A DNA stretch of 64,000 nt, from NCBI GenBank assembly GCA_001574975.1, contig KQ965832.1, positions 31,879-95,878 of the forward strand, given 5' to 3'. Under the pieces are notes generated by a model. The model was not told where the DNA came from, did no database searches, and was given only the letters and a program-made list of their open reading frames with translations. Positions within the stretch are counted from its first letter, which is position 1. Each line of letters starts with the position of its first letter. Made by a program: the position numbers and the translations under genes. The stretch comes from Gonapodya prolifera JEL478. Lineage: Eukaryota; Monoblepharomycota; Monoblepharidomycetes; Monoblepharidales; Gonapodyaceae. Positions 1 through 9,652 of the stretch are shown piece by piece.

Positions 1-99
1 GCCACGCCCGCGTCTGCGCCCGCACCTCGCGGTCCCTGCACGTCCACGACTGCCACGTGCGAATCCATCGACCCCGCGTTTCGCTCGTGCGCGGTCTCT
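1..99 (+). CDS. possible 3' coding exon of a gene running in from the left
   Basis: The first 99 bases are GC-rich and open in frame 1. They encode a Thr/Ser/Pro-rich stretch with two cysteines (TSTTATCESID) and end at a good donor (gtgagt from base 100). Composition drops sharply to AT-richer DNA just after. This could be the exon end of a secreted or cell-wall protein, but there is too little sequence to name it. Confidence 0.25.
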
Positions 100-270
100 G
101 TGAGTTGGGTTTGGATGGGGCCTCAGACTTAATGCTAACCAGGTGCCGCAACCAAAAGCAGGCAACGAACAGTTGGATCCATGAGTCTATATCCTTCATG
201 TAAATCCTCCCCCCTCTCCCTTTTCTCCCCCTCCTCTCCTGACTCACTTTCTCTCTCTCCCTCTCTCAGT

Positions 271-876
271 ATGTCTCAATCTCTATCCCCAATAGATTGG
301 TTCAACTCAATCTACCATCGCGACTCTGATTCCTACGACCCTTGCGACACAGAGTCCTTCTTCAATTGGCTCGTAGACTTCGTTGACCCCTTTACCCGGG
401 CCTCAAAAGCTCAAAACCAATCTGCTCGCGACGAGATTTACTCAATATTCGACTCCCCAAATCAAAACTATCCTCACAACCCTGTCCTCGACAACGGCAA
501 CTCTCCTCCCCGTACCTGGATCAGAGAAATGATCTCAAAAATTGCTGTCATAAACGATGACGCTTCCTCAATCGACCAAGAAGATTTCCACCGCTGCTTC
601 AATGACCTTTTGTCTGCATACTCTCAAGCAATGGCCGATCCTCTCTTCCCTCAATCCAAATCCCCCCTCTGCTCCTCCTTCGAATCAAACCTCGCAAACG
701 GCATATACAATCTCGCCGACCTTGTTGCGGCAGTGGATGATGATGGTGATCTCATGTGGGAATCTGACGGTGATTCCGACGACGATGACGATGATATGGA
801 TGAGGACGATGATTCGGTCTCTGATGACCACGACTATGAAGAAGTCAAAGACGGGGAAGACTCGACTCGTCTTTGA
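271..876 (+). CDS. orphan acidic protein
   Basis: Predicted 201-residue protein starting MSQSLSPIDW. I see no known domain. The middle is a mixed, probably helical region with FNWLVDFVDPF. The last 45 residues are dominated by Asp and Glu, including a run of six Asp, as in histone-binding or nuclear acidic tails. An upstream in-frame ATG at 181 exists, but 200-268 is a long pyrimidine tract ending in ctctctcag directly before the ATG at 271. The 5' part therefore looks like a leader intron, and I prefer 271. The stop is followed about 120 bases later by the first GATC palindrome. Role unknown. Confidence 0.5.
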   Translation: MSQSLSPIDWFNSIYHRDSDSYDPCDTESFFNWLVDFVDPFTRASKAQNQSARDEIYSIFDSPNQNYPHNPVLDNGNSPPRTWIREMISKIAVINDDASSIDQEDFHRCFNDLLSAYSQAMADPLFPQSKSPLCSSFESNLANGIYNLADLVAAVDDDGDLMWESDGDSDDDDDDMDEDDDSVSDDHDYEEVKDGEDSTRL

Positions 877-995
877 TAGTATCTAAGTGTGGTATCAAAG
901 TGTAGTACCACAGTGTAGTACCAAAAACTAGTATCAAAAGTACTATCAAAAGTACTATCAAATCAAATACTCTCTTTCAAAAATCTCAAATCACA

Positions 996-1033
996 GATCA
1001 CGGAACATACTGGTGATCTCAAAATAGTGTCTG
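996..1033. repeat. GATC palindrome, copy 1
   Basis: GATCAC at 996-1001 pairs with GTGATC at 1013-1018 around an 11-base loop. It is followed by TCAAAATAGTGTCT. The same arm and trailing bases recur near 5615 and 6695. It sits between two genes on the + strand, 55 bases before the next ATG, so it could be a terminator hairpin or a promoter element. Confidence 0.5.
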
Positions 1034-1072
1034 ACTGTCTTTCAAGCTTCTCACTCCCCGTCCTCAGCAATC

Positions 1073-1366
1073 ATGTCGTCAAAAATCATTCCTTTCCTCG
1101 TTGCACTTGCCACTATCATCTACATAGTATCTCAGCATGTCCTAGAGTGGACTAAGACATTCGAACTCAGATCTCTCCTCAGAAACAACGGCCTCCTCGA
1201 TGATGATGTCATCATAGCCAGCAAACACCTCGAGCAGAAACAAGGTTCCCTTACATCCCGTGCTATCATTTCAATAAAGCGATCTAGGATGTTTTGCGCA
1301 GCGCTCAAGTTACGATTCATAGTCATGTTCTTACAGTCATTGCTTGAACAATGGAACACACTATGA
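1073..1366 (+). CDS. small single-pass membrane protein, orphan
   Basis: Predicted 97 residues. The N-terminus MSSKIIPFLVALATIIYIVS is a clear signal anchor or transmembrane helix. It is followed by a charged tail with LRSLLRNNGLLDDDVI and a second mildly hydrophobic patch near residues 78-90. A pyrimidine-rich tcctcag lies just upstream of the ATG, as in neighbouring genes whose introns end at the start codon. No family recognised. It could instead be the first exon of a longer gene. Confidence 0.4.
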   Translation: MSSKIIPFLVALATIIYIVSQHVLEWTKTFELRSLLRNNGLLDDDVIIASKHLEQKQGSLTSRAIISIKRSRMFCAALKLRFIVMFLQSLLEQWNTL

Positions 1367-1666
1367 ATACTGACCTTCGCAATTCGTTTTTCTTTAGAAG
1401 CAGTTTCTCGATTGAACCTTGTAACATCGAATTCAACGTAGTCCTGATAAAGCTGTTCTTGTACTTGTAAAAAGATTCAACTATTAGTTTCTCCAAGAAT
1501 CGTCCAAGTTTTGCACAGACCATTTATTGTCAAATCAATCCAAAAGAGCACAGAAGTAACTATTTCTCTCCCATTTCATATTCCCTCACGCCCTACCATC
1601 TCTTCCTTAATCGCCTTGGAACATCACTTCGCCGGATACTCTATAAACCCCGATCTATCTCGCAAT
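1367..1666. other. spacer without a supported gene
   Basis: AT-rich spacer between a + strand gene and the 3' end of a - strand gene. Short open frames here on both strands have no coding character. I see no tRNA, repeat or transposon end. Confidence 0.5.
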
Positions 1667-2594
1667 TCAAACAACAATCTCACGGCCGTCATCACTGACT
1701 TCACCAGATGCATCCGAAGGCGTTGGTGTTCCCACCCAAGATTCGAATAATTCAACTTCCTCCGGTCCGAACACCACATAAGGTGCTGACCCCATTTGCA
1801 TTAACTTCTTGTTCGCAAGTCGCAACTGTTCTTTGGTGTGACGATTACTTGACAAAAAGAACGGTCACGGTATGCAAATACAATAGCGAATAGAAGCACA
1901 CTTACAATATCACTGCTTCTATCTTCTTCCGATGAGCCTTAAAGAAGCGCGATTGCCACTGTCTAAGTCGAGTGTGGAGGAGGTCGTTGTCCGCTGAGGA
2001 TGCATGAATCTCTGGCAACTCAGCAAGGAGGGTCTTTTCCGCTTCCTTCAGCTCCATCACAGCATCATTGTACCCCTTGCGAAGCAAAGGCCAGTTGGTG
2101 CAATCCCCATTCTGCATGCTCGTCAAAAGAATCTGATTTTTTTTCTGAAGATTCTCGTTCTCCCGAGTCTTAGCCTCCAGCAGTTGAGCTTGGGTTTCCG
2201 ACAGTTCCCATAAACGTGCGTTTTCTTGCTGAAGGTCCAGAAGCTGGGGATCAACATTCAATCGCTGTTGGAGAAGACGCATAACTTCATCCACTATGGG
2301 TTCTGCTCTTGAGACTTTATGTTCCTCTTCCGGCTGGCCTTCAGTGTTGACGGCGGTTGTTAACGTAGAGACTTGGTTGCGGACATGGGTCCCAGGGCGA
2401 ATCCGGTCATGTTCAGAAAGCGGTAGAGACTGTAACTGGTCACGGGTATTATTATCGAGACGATCTGAGGTAAAATTCGGATGGTGAGCATAAAGTATGA
2501 ACACCGAACATAGAGCGATGATGAAACCCCGAAAAAACGGGGTTTCAACGCTTCCTATCCTAATGTTCGCGAGAACACGGACAGATAAGCGCAC
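1667..2594 (-). CDS. membrane-anchored coiled-coil protein, two exons
   Basis: Spliced model: exon 1 is 2594-1906 and exon 2 is 1847-1667, around a 58-base intron (donor gtaagt at 1905, acceptor tttttgtcaag). The frame is kept and gives 289 residues. Residues 22-38 (FRGFIIALCSVFILYAH) form one membrane segment. A luminal or cytosolic stretch follows, then a coiled coil at about 100-205 (LLDLQQENARLWELSETQAQ) with LKEAEKTLLAELPEIH. The C-terminal exon has a predicted helical KEQLRLANKKLMQM segment and an acidic tail. The layout resembles fungal inner-envelope or mitochondrial anchored coiled-coil proteins, but I recognise no family. Confidence 0.6.
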
Positions 2595-2874
2595 ACACAG
2601 GCTACAATTTATGACACTAGACGAACGCTTCGAAACGTGATATAAATTTCACAGTTTGATACGAATTACCATCCGCAGTCAACGCGTCACAAGCGAATGC
2701 ACAGGGCTCCACAATCGAGAGATGAGCAATTCACACCGTCACAACGAATTACGACCCCGTTCAACGCCACGTGTGTGTGTCATCGCTGCACTGTTGACGA
2801 GCGACATGCGCCCATAGGTTTCCCCATGCAAAGCCACGCACGCACACATCCGCCCAGTCACAGTGCTGGAATAT

Positions 2875-3760
2875 CAAAAGGTCTGGACTCCGTCTCCACC
2901 TTCCTTGCTCACCTCGCGGGTTATGGACGCGTCCACGATTATGTTGGATTCGAGAAGAAACTCTTTGTTCATCTGATACAGATGCACCCTTGCCTGGCCG
3001 CTCTTTCTTTTCGAGTTTTTTACTGCAAATAAAACAGGATGGTTAGCGAAAAGTATAAACACTACGTCTCCGCCTTCCTTACTCACCTTTTTTTTGCTAT
3101 TACCTGTGGAACCTCCGGTATACTCTTGGACGACGAACCAGGATCAACAGATCTGTCCCGCTTCTTCGACTGTTTCTATAAAGACAAAGGTACTCTATAA
3201 AAACAGTTGAAAAAGCGGGGAAAGAGGTACCGCGACATCTGTTCCCGCGCACAGCGAACAATGTGTAACCTTCCGGTAGGAGACACGTACATCTGGACTA
3301 TCCGACGAATTTCCGTCCATATTCGATTGAGGAAAGAGTAGAAGTTCGGTGGGAGGGTAGTGTAGCCTGTTTGGGTGACATAGAGCGGAATCAACACAGG
3401 CATCGAAAGAAACCCAGGAAAACATCAAGTAGGTCCAAAGAAGGCTCTCCAGAGCGATGTCGGCGTGTTTGGACCTCCGATTCCGTCGATGTTGATTATG
3501 CCGACCGAGTCGGTTGCGTGACCGACGACACGAGGGGCTCGCTCCCCCTGCCCAGATACTGGGTGGTCGATGCTGTATTCATTTTTTGCGTATGCTTCCG
3601 GATGGATTGTTGGAGCACAAGAGAGGCCACGGGACGTTTGGATGTGGAGGGCGTTTTATTTGTCGAATTCTGTGGCGGAGCACTTGTGGGATCTCTCGTG
3701 GCTGTTTCAAACCACGTAACCTGGAACCCCAAAGCTACACCTCCTTCAATGGATTGTAAA
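2875..3760 (-). CDS. uncertain multi-exon orphan gene, probably membrane protein
   Basis: Several short - strand open stretches with coding character lie in series. There is a Thr/Ser/Pro-rich segment (about 3730-3500), then SVGIINIDGIGGPNTPTSLW (about 3500-3430), then PVLIPLYVTQTGYTTLPPNF with RIVQMYVSPTGRLHIVRC (about 3402-3200). A basic tail follows, with SKKRDRSVDPGSSSK and KKLEKKERPGKG (about 3175-2905). Donors gtgagtaaggaaggcgg (about 3088) and gtgagcaaggaaggtgg (about 2902) are near-identical to each other. Exact exon joins cannot be fixed by eye, and no family is recognised. Confidence 0.3.
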
Positions 3761-3810
3761 CGACTTGACTTTACACAAATGTGCGTGGTGCCCCGTGAAA
3801 ACTCGGAAAT

Positions 3811-4205
3811 CTAGTTCTGCCTGTAGAAATTTATGGAAGACCCTATCGTTAGCAACATCACAGGAACGATCATAAGCCAACCTACAACGGTACTTTGCGT
3901 GACCTCCTTGTATGAGATATCTGTGGGGTCATTCGGGTTGTACTCGATGTCGATTTTTGCTTCTGCTTTGAATGCGCCCTTAATTTTTCCCTTGTATGAC
4001 TTCCCTGCAACCTCATAGACCACATCGCTGCAGCATATGACACTTTTGCTGCCATATCTACCTGTTTGCTCCGCGACACACTGACTTTCTCCTCTGTAAC
4101 AGCGGGCGTTGTCTCCGTATGGGGTGTCTTCGCCGTGATCAAGTATATCGCGAAGGAAAGTGCCAGTGCTCCAAAGCACAACACCACAACAAGTCCCCAC
4201 TTCAT
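3811..4205 (-). CDS. two-TM protein, DUF3592-like ectodomain
   Basis: The ATG at 4205 opens MKWGLVVVLCFGALALSFAI, a membrane helix. The 3' part encodes a Cys-containing ectodomain (CCSDVVYEVAGKSYKGKIKG, then DIEYNPNDPTDISYKE). It ends with a second helix (VVGWLMIVPVMLLTIGSSI) and a short tail. TM, roughly 100-residue beta domain with a Y-NPNDP motif, TM is the pattern of DUF3592-type proteins. The two helices are not in one continuous frame, and I found no convincing intron between them, so the model is uncertain. It may be a degenerating copy, or the assembly may carry an indel. Confidence 0.4.
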
Positions 4206-4426
4206 CTCTTTCTTACATACACAAAAGAAACTGAAAATAAAAACCACGTGAGTACAAAACATCCTAGATCGCTGTGAATCTGGTTTTTGGTTGGGTTCAC
4301 ATTGGACTGCTGGGGTCCGAATTGGATTGGCTAGGTGCCATTGCAATTTTTCAGTGGTTTGTGTTCGTTTTTGTGATCTGATCTGATTTGATCCTAGTGG
4401 ATCCGGTTATTTGTGTTTTGCATCAT

Positions 4427-4452
4427 TGATCACAGATCACGGATCACATCTC
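4427..4452. repeat. GATC repeat, copy 2
   Basis: Tandem GATCACAGATCACGGATCAC, repeating an 8-9 base unit, in the leader of the next gene. The same words occur at 991-1001, 5511-5520 and 5601-5622. Confidence 0.45.
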
Positions 4453-4485
4453 ATCACGACTGCGATTGTAGAAACCACCTTTTTT

Positions 4486-4547
4486 GTGAGTCAATTGTAC
4501 TGCAACAATGCTTGCCGCAACTTTGTCTAACTGCATTCTACTTGTAG
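4486..4547 (+). other. 5' UTR intron ending exactly at the start codon
   Basis: Donor gtgagt at 4486, branch-like ctaac at about 4528 and acceptor cttgtag, with ATG at 4548. It is 62 bases long, the size typical for this genome. Confidence 0.6.
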
Positions 4548-4937
4548 ATGCCTTCCGCAAATTCAATTGGTGGTATCGCTGTCGGCTCTTTGCTGATGAT
4601 TACAACACTCGTTTTGGACATTGTCAGCATCAATCAAGTGAACGCATTTCCTAAACCATGGGATGATACTCTAGTCAAGAAGAACCATTTTGCATGGATA
4701 TCAATCTACATGATCATTTTATTGGCTGCAGTTGGAGTGATGTTCGTTGTCATGTGTTGTGGATTGTTCACAATATTAAGGAAATGCGATCTTGAAAGTG
4801 TAGATGCAGATGAAAAAAACGAATGTGACTGGGGGTGGTTTTGGGGGTTCGGTTTCGGTGTGTTCTTGTTTCTCGTGTGGTGTGGTCTTGGGTTGGCAAG
4901 CATGGTGTACTCGGTGAAATCGATACTGCTGTTGTAA
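4548..4937 (+). CDS. small multi-pass membrane protein
   Basis: Predicted 129 residues with three strong membrane segments: about 7-27 (GGIAVGSLLMITTLVLDIVS), 50-75 (WISIYMIILLAAVGVMFVV into CCGLFTI) and 97-122 (WFWGFGFGVFLFLVWCGLGL). Between the first two is a short loop with W38. A Cys/Asp/Glu-rich hydrophilic loop precedes the last helix. The topology resembles MARVEL/claudin-like or other tetraspan proteins lacking one helix, but no signature is present. The start is fixed by the 5' UTR intron ending at the ATG. Function unknown. Confidence 0.55.
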   Translation: MPSANSIGGIAVGSLLMITTLVLDIVSINQVNAFPKPWDDTLVKKNHFAWISIYMIILLAAVGVMFVVMCCGLFTILRKCDLESVDADEKNECDWGWFWGFGFGVFLFLVWCGLGLASMVYSVKSILLL

Positions 4938-5028
4938 AATAGAACAAGTGTACATTTGAGTCAAAAAGTGTGATGAATATCAGAATGAAATTATAGAATT
5001 GGCGATGTAATCGTAAAACACATTGATA

Positions 5029-5616
5029 ATGAATAGATCACGTTTGCAACAAAGTAGATTCTTATCCTGGAAGGCAATGTGGAATCCAAAGGACAAAAAA
5101 GCCGTGGATGAAGCTCACAAACGTCTTAATGAAACTGAAAACCGGTTGCAAAGGTATTTGACAAGCAGGAATCGAAGATACTTATCTGACGCACAATCCT
5201 TCTTCCAACAGGCAAAAGGGATTGCAGCTCAGTACCCAAAAGACAAAGAACTCCAAGAAAGGATTAATGAACTGGAGAAAACTTTTCGTACTGTTGATGA
5301 AATTGATCTGGAACCACGACGTTCGTCACCAGACCGAACGGAATCTCCCGGACAACTAGGTTACAAGAACCAGCGACCGTCATCAAAAACAATGAGACGT
5401 TCTATATCTCCCGGACGATCACGTTATGAGAACCGGCGACCGTCATCAACAAAAAAGAGACGTTCGACATCTCCCGGACAACTGTCACCGTCCCGAATAG
5501 ATCAGGTCACGGATCACAGATTGTATTCTCCAAAAATTGTCAAACTTTCAGCTGTCACAGCTCTTCGAAAAAAACGCAATTCCAACACTTTTCAAAAATC
5601 AGATCACAGATCATAG
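5029..5616 (+). CDS. RS-rich repeat protein, orphan
   Basis: About 195 residues. Residues 15-85 are charged and helical (VDEAHKRLNETENRLQRYL, then KELQERINELEKTFR), probably a short coiled coil. Residues about 95-155 hold three imperfect repeats of roughly 24 residues, each with RRS-x-SPG, a Tyr/Asn pair and RPSS, giving an Arg/Ser-rich tail. The coding end overlaps the GATC repeat, so TDHRL and SDHRS are translations of it. Such RS tails suggest nuclear or RNA-linked proteins, but this is weak. An ATG at 5023 is not present as such; 5029 is the first methionine. Confidence 0.45.
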   Translation: MNRSRLQQSRFLSWKAMWNPKDKKAVDEAHKRLNETENRLQRYLTSRNRRYLSDAQSFFQQAKGIAAQYPKDKELQERINELEKTFRTVDEIDLEPRRSSPDRTESPGQLGYKNQRPSSKTMRRSISPGRSRYENRRPSSTKKRRSTSPGQLSPSRIDQVTDHRLYSPKIVKLSAVTALRKKRNSNTFQKSDHRS

Positions 5617-5640
5617 ATCACACTTGTGATCTCAAAAATG
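5601..5640. repeat. GATC palindrome, copy 3
   Basis: AGATCACA (5615-5622) and TGTGATCT (5625-5632) form a perfect 8-bp palindrome with a 2-base centre. AGATCACAGATCAT precedes it and CAAAAATGTCTCT follows. It begins inside the last codons of the upstream gene. Confidence 0.55.
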
Positions 5641-5919
5641 TCTCTAGAATTGTTTTCAACTACTTTTCCGTGTGCCACCCTTTTTTTGTTCCAACTTGAT
5701 AAAGCCCGTGGAATATCAATTTCGGGATCGGAACCAAAACAAACACCCACCATCAAAAAGTTCCGGATTGCAATTTTCGGATCAGTCCGTTGATCCTCCG
5801 CAATCGCAGTACTCGCCGCTCTGAGATTGTTCCTCGGATCTTATCCCCAGTCGACAGTTTCACTGCAATTCCTTCTCCCCCACTCGATCTGAGTGATCCT
5901 CACTGTAGACCAACTTCAC

Positions 5920-6506
5920 ATGGTTGCCTTCATCACTCTACCGCTTGAAGTCCTGATGCATATCACTTCGTACTTGACTCCCAGAAGCTTGCAAGCTGTC
6001 ATACCATGTCTCCCTCCCTTCATACGAATTCATCTTGACAAACTATGGCGTCGACATTTCCGCCATGTCGACACATACATACGCCGCGGGCCTTCGAGTC
6101 CACTCATTTATGTATCACCTCCTTCGGCAGCTCACGAAAATACGTACTTTGGCTACTTCCCACAACCCCGCCATCCTCTCAAACTCGAGTTTGATACAAC
6201 ACTCAACAAAATAGAGCCCCCTAATAACCTGGCGCACTGCCAACCCGCGAGGGTGAATATATCTACGGATCACTCAATTGTGATTGGATTCAGGGCGTTG
6301 GTGGAGAAACTTTCTATGCGACACGAATTCTCTACTGGCCATTTATTGATCTGAGACGACCTCAGGAAGATTGCCTGGCACCTAAATATGACACAGGCCT
6401 CGTTTTGTCGAGACGTGGTGATCCCAACTGGATTGGCGTTGAAGCCAAATTTAGACATGATTTACCGCGTTCAGCAGTTGACGCGCGATACGAAGGAATT
6501 GGATGA
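5920..6506 (+). CDS. F-box protein, short
   Basis: Model: exon 5920-6300, intron 6301-6365 (donor gtggag, acceptor acctcag), exon 6366-6506, giving 173 residues. The N-terminus ITLPLEVLMHITSYLTPRSL and the following CLPPFIRIHLDKLWRRHF are a standard F-box (residues about 5-45), the adaptor that binds Skp1 in SCF ubiquitin ligases. The remainder is a short beta-rich substrate part ending GDPNWIGVEAKFRHDL. Without splicing, the frame hits a stop at 6352, so either the intron is real or the gene is broken. A second F-box gene follows 450 bases downstream. Substrate unknown. Confidence 0.55.
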
Positions 6507-6675
6507 ACGACCCATTGTAACATGCCTCGTGGAATGCTCTTTGCAGAGTTTGAAGAGTTCCAATTATTTCATCGATAAGAAATATGTTCTGGTGGCAAGA
6601 TTAATAGATTTTAAAATAATCAGTCAGTATCTATGTCACCTTGAACACTGAAAATCTCTGACACTTTCAATAACA

Positions 6676-6722
6676 TCTCTGATCTCTGATCTCTGATCAC
6701 AAATGTGATCTCAGAAAATGTG
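6676..6722. repeat. GATC palindrome, copy 4
   Basis: Three tandem TGATCTC units lead into GATCACA (6695-6701), AA, TGTGATC (6704-6710), then TCAGAAAATGTGCCTCT. The right arm and tail match copies 1 and 3 almost base for base. Confidence 0.55.
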
Positions 6723-6952
6723 CCTCTGTTATTTGGACTATCTAGTAAAGTACTTCGAGTACATATATTATACAGTTCAAAATCTCATTTTAGGTGAGCC
6801 TGTTAATTTATCTCCCCGACCACAGAGCACCGCCTCAAGATCGCTCCTGTGCCTCTCCCGGTTTCTCCCGATCACCTTTTCGCCTCAAAAAAACCCTATA
6901 TAGACCCCGTTTCCTCCTCCTTCTCACATTCTCCTTCTCTACCCTTCTTCTC

Positions 6953-7648
6953 AGTAAGTCCCATTCTCCCCCTCCCTTTTCCCTCCTTTCTCATCTTTCC
7001 TCCACAGTGCCCACTCTTTCCCCTGAATGCTGGTTCAGAGTCGCCAGGTTTCTACCTTACCACGTCAGAGTGCTCTTGCCAATCTCCCGTTCCTCCTATC
7101 GCGCCTTCCTCGCCGAACTCTACCCCGGTGAACTCGAAATCGCTAAACTCTCTCTCCCTTTCCTCGGGTACGGTTTCAGAAGTTTACGCTACTTAGCCTC
7201 CACCCTGTCGATCGCTTCCCCGATCCTCTCTTCACAAAAATCTGGAAATACATCTGCTTCGCCGAATCAATCCCTCGTCGCAATCAAATCGCAGGCTCGC
7301 TTCCTTCCCACAATCAATCAACTCCTCTCCTCGAATCGTTCCGGCGCTCTCGATCACGTCTTCTCAAATATCTTCGCCCCTGTCAGATATTTGGACTTCG
7401 TCGTTCAAAGCCGCTCTGCTTTCAATCAAGGCTTCCTCGATGATGATTTCAACTACCTCGTCTCCTTCATTGCTGGAAGCCTCCTCTCCGGCCGCGGAAT
7501 CCGCGGCGCCTCCTTCGATTCTGCTCCTTTCTTAACATCTGCTCGCATACGTCCAGAGACTGCTGTCCTCCTAGAATCAATTTACTCCAACGTCTACTGT
7601 CACCCAATGGCTGACGACGACATCACTTTAGATCTTACCTCCAATTAG
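6953..7648 (+). CDS. F-box-like protein whose start codon is made by splicing
   Basis: An intron at 6954-7007 (gtaagt to ccacag, 54 bases) joins the A at 6953 to TG at 7008 and so creates the ATG. The 213-residue product starts MPTLSPECWFRVARFLPYHV, with LLPISRSSYRAFLAELYP following, an F-box-like helix trio. After it come helical, Ser/Leu-rich sequences (ALDHVFSNIFAPVRYLDFVV, then DDDFNYLVSFIAGSLLSGRG) without recognisable repeats. A long unspliced frame from 6794 is also open but adds low-complexity sequence only. Its presumed role is substrate choice for an SCF ligase; substrate unknown. Confidence 0.5.
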   Translation, partial: SKSHSPPPFSLLSHLSSTVPTLSPECWFRVARFLPYHVRVLLPISRSSYRAFLAELYPGELEIAKLSLPFLGYGFRSLRYLASTLSIASPILSSQKSGNTSASPNQSLVAIKSQARFLPTINQLLSSNRSGALDHVFSNIFAPVRYLDFVVQSRSAFNQGFLDDDFNYLVSFIAGSLLSGRGIRGASFDSAPFLTSARIRPETAVLLESIYSNVYCHPMADDDITLDLTSN

Positions 7649-7845
7649 CAAATCTCTCCTCTTCGGTCTCTGTCGTTATCAAAATATCTACTCATTATCT
7701 TTACTCTGTACTGTGTAACACAACACCCTGAATAGTTGGACCAACATGATGTCACATTGGCTCTGCGACTTCAACAATACCTGTGTCACATAACTTGTTG
7801 GAAGAAGAGTGACGAACAGGCAGATGCCACGGAGGAAACCAGCGG

Positions 7846-9652
7846 ATGGAGACTATCACCGCCCATCATGATCCGCCAAATACAATCTCCAGCGACCTCG
7901 ATACCCTCAGGACTGTCGATGCCGCGTCAGCTGCACCACACGAACCGAACCCCAACCCATCCCCGATCGCATCGCGGCGGGCATTCTCGGAGCCCGTTAT
8001 CGGGGAGGACGTCGAGCGAGTGGCGCTGGCTCTGGACACAAGCAGGTCTCTCGTCGCGCCGGCGATCGCGAGTCGCATTCCAGTGGCGAGACGTGTGCTG
8101 ACCACGGACTGGAAGCAGCTGGGGAAGCGCGCAGCCGTGATTGGTAAGCCAATCTTGTTTGTGGAGTGGTTTGAATGTGTATGTGAAGCTCACGGATCGA
8201 CAGGTTGTGTCAACGAAGGCGGTGGACTTCATTGCGACTTTGCGAACCCGGATCAGTACATGATCCCACTCCAGGACCAATGGCTTGAATGCGCGGACCC
8301 AAAGCATCGGGACCGTAATACAACCTACTACCGTCTCTTTCCTCTTCATCGCGTGACGTTCATCCCCGACCTGAACAGGACCAAACCTCCGTTTCTACCA
8401 CGACCACTGGATGACACTTCCCCACACATCCACCCGCTCGCAGAGATTTTTGGCTTTGGCTGGACGAAGGGGAGGGAAAGGACGTGTCGCTGGAGGAGTG
8501 CCCGCGGGTGCAGCTCGAAACTTAAACGGTGCGGTACCTCGAGGAAGGTGAGTTGCGCTGTGCGCCACTTGCATCACTGCCTGAGGCGGTGTCTCAATAT
8601 GCAATCGAAAGGTCGTGGTGGACCACAACGGACTGGTCCGATGGCGCACGACACGAGAACCCATCGACACGACCCTTGCCTCTCTGCACACGAACGCCGA
8701 CGTGCTCGAGTACCTACACTCACGCCCGAACCCGATCGCGGAGGAGCTTGAATCTACTGCGACAGAACTGAGCGAAGAGCGGTCCCGACCGTCGCTTGAC
8801 GTTCTCCCAACTGCTTCACAGGCATTGTCTGGCCATCACGCACGGCATCACTCTGCGGACGGCGTCCAGAGCACGCGGTTGACGAAGACGCTGAGGAAGG
8901 TGGTGGACGCGTTTGTGGCGGCGTCGAGGCAGAGGAGTTCGCGGCGGGAGGGAGCTGGCAAGATGGACCCGCCAAGGGAGGCATCAACCTTGGCAGTGCC
9001 GAGTGCCGAAATACGACTGCTATCACCTGGTGCGGGTGACATTTTCTCGAAGCAACGACGGCTTTCGGCGACGGTTCTGGTCGAGAGACTGGCCACAACA
9101 GACCCTGTACAGCTGAAGAGACGTAATTCGTCCAGGAAGTCGTTTGCTAAGGATGTGGAAGATACTGGAGTGGCAACTGAAGCTAGTCTGTTGGTTGCAG
9201 CGAAGCAGAAACTTCCCGACAGTGCCATCATCGGCGAACGTCCCGGCGTCATTGTTTCGCCACCAACCGACGCCATCCCTCCTTTACCAACACCCCACGC
9301 GACCCCTAATTCGCCTAATCCACCATCCACCCACGCTCAACTTCCCACTGTACACCTAGTTCCATCAACGCATGAACTGGCTCACCTGAACGGTGCAGCA
9401 GCCTTGCCGATAGCAGAGCCGGGTCAACTCGAGATTCCACCAACCCCAGAGCATAGCACTACGGCACGCCCCCAGTATGGGCGACGACTCGGTGCGACGC
9501 CAGATGAAAATGTCGAAGCTGGAGCGGAAACAGCACAAGACGCCTTGGATGTACGTGATCGAGTGAGTACTCGTCTGCATAGACTCGAAGTTTGTGGTTG
9601 TTTTGAAGTTGTTGTGTTTGTATTACCGAGAACCGAATTTTCATTGCGATGA
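7846..9652 (+). CDS. unrecognised multi-exon protein
   Basis: Exon 1 opens at ATG 7846 and ends at about 8142. A 61-base intron leads to an exon from about 8204 with QYMIPLQDQWLECADPKHRD and YRLFPLHRVTFIPDLNRT. Another intron, about 8548-8611, joins VRYLEEG to VVVDHNGLVRWRTTREPID. The joining of the segment around 8400-8545 is unclear, because no single frame is open through it. The C-terminal 300 residues are Ser/Pro/Ala-rich and probably disordered, with scattered basic patches such as LKRRNSSRKSF. A donor near 9549-9561 could extend the gene to about 9956. I recognise no domain; the conserved-looking core is 8204-8700. Confidence 0.4.

Noticed and set aside
8395-9330. Long - strand open frames opposite the 7.8-9.6 kb gene
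   Set aside because: They are mirror frames of GC-rich coding DNA; the + strand has consistent splice sites and composition, while the - strand does not.
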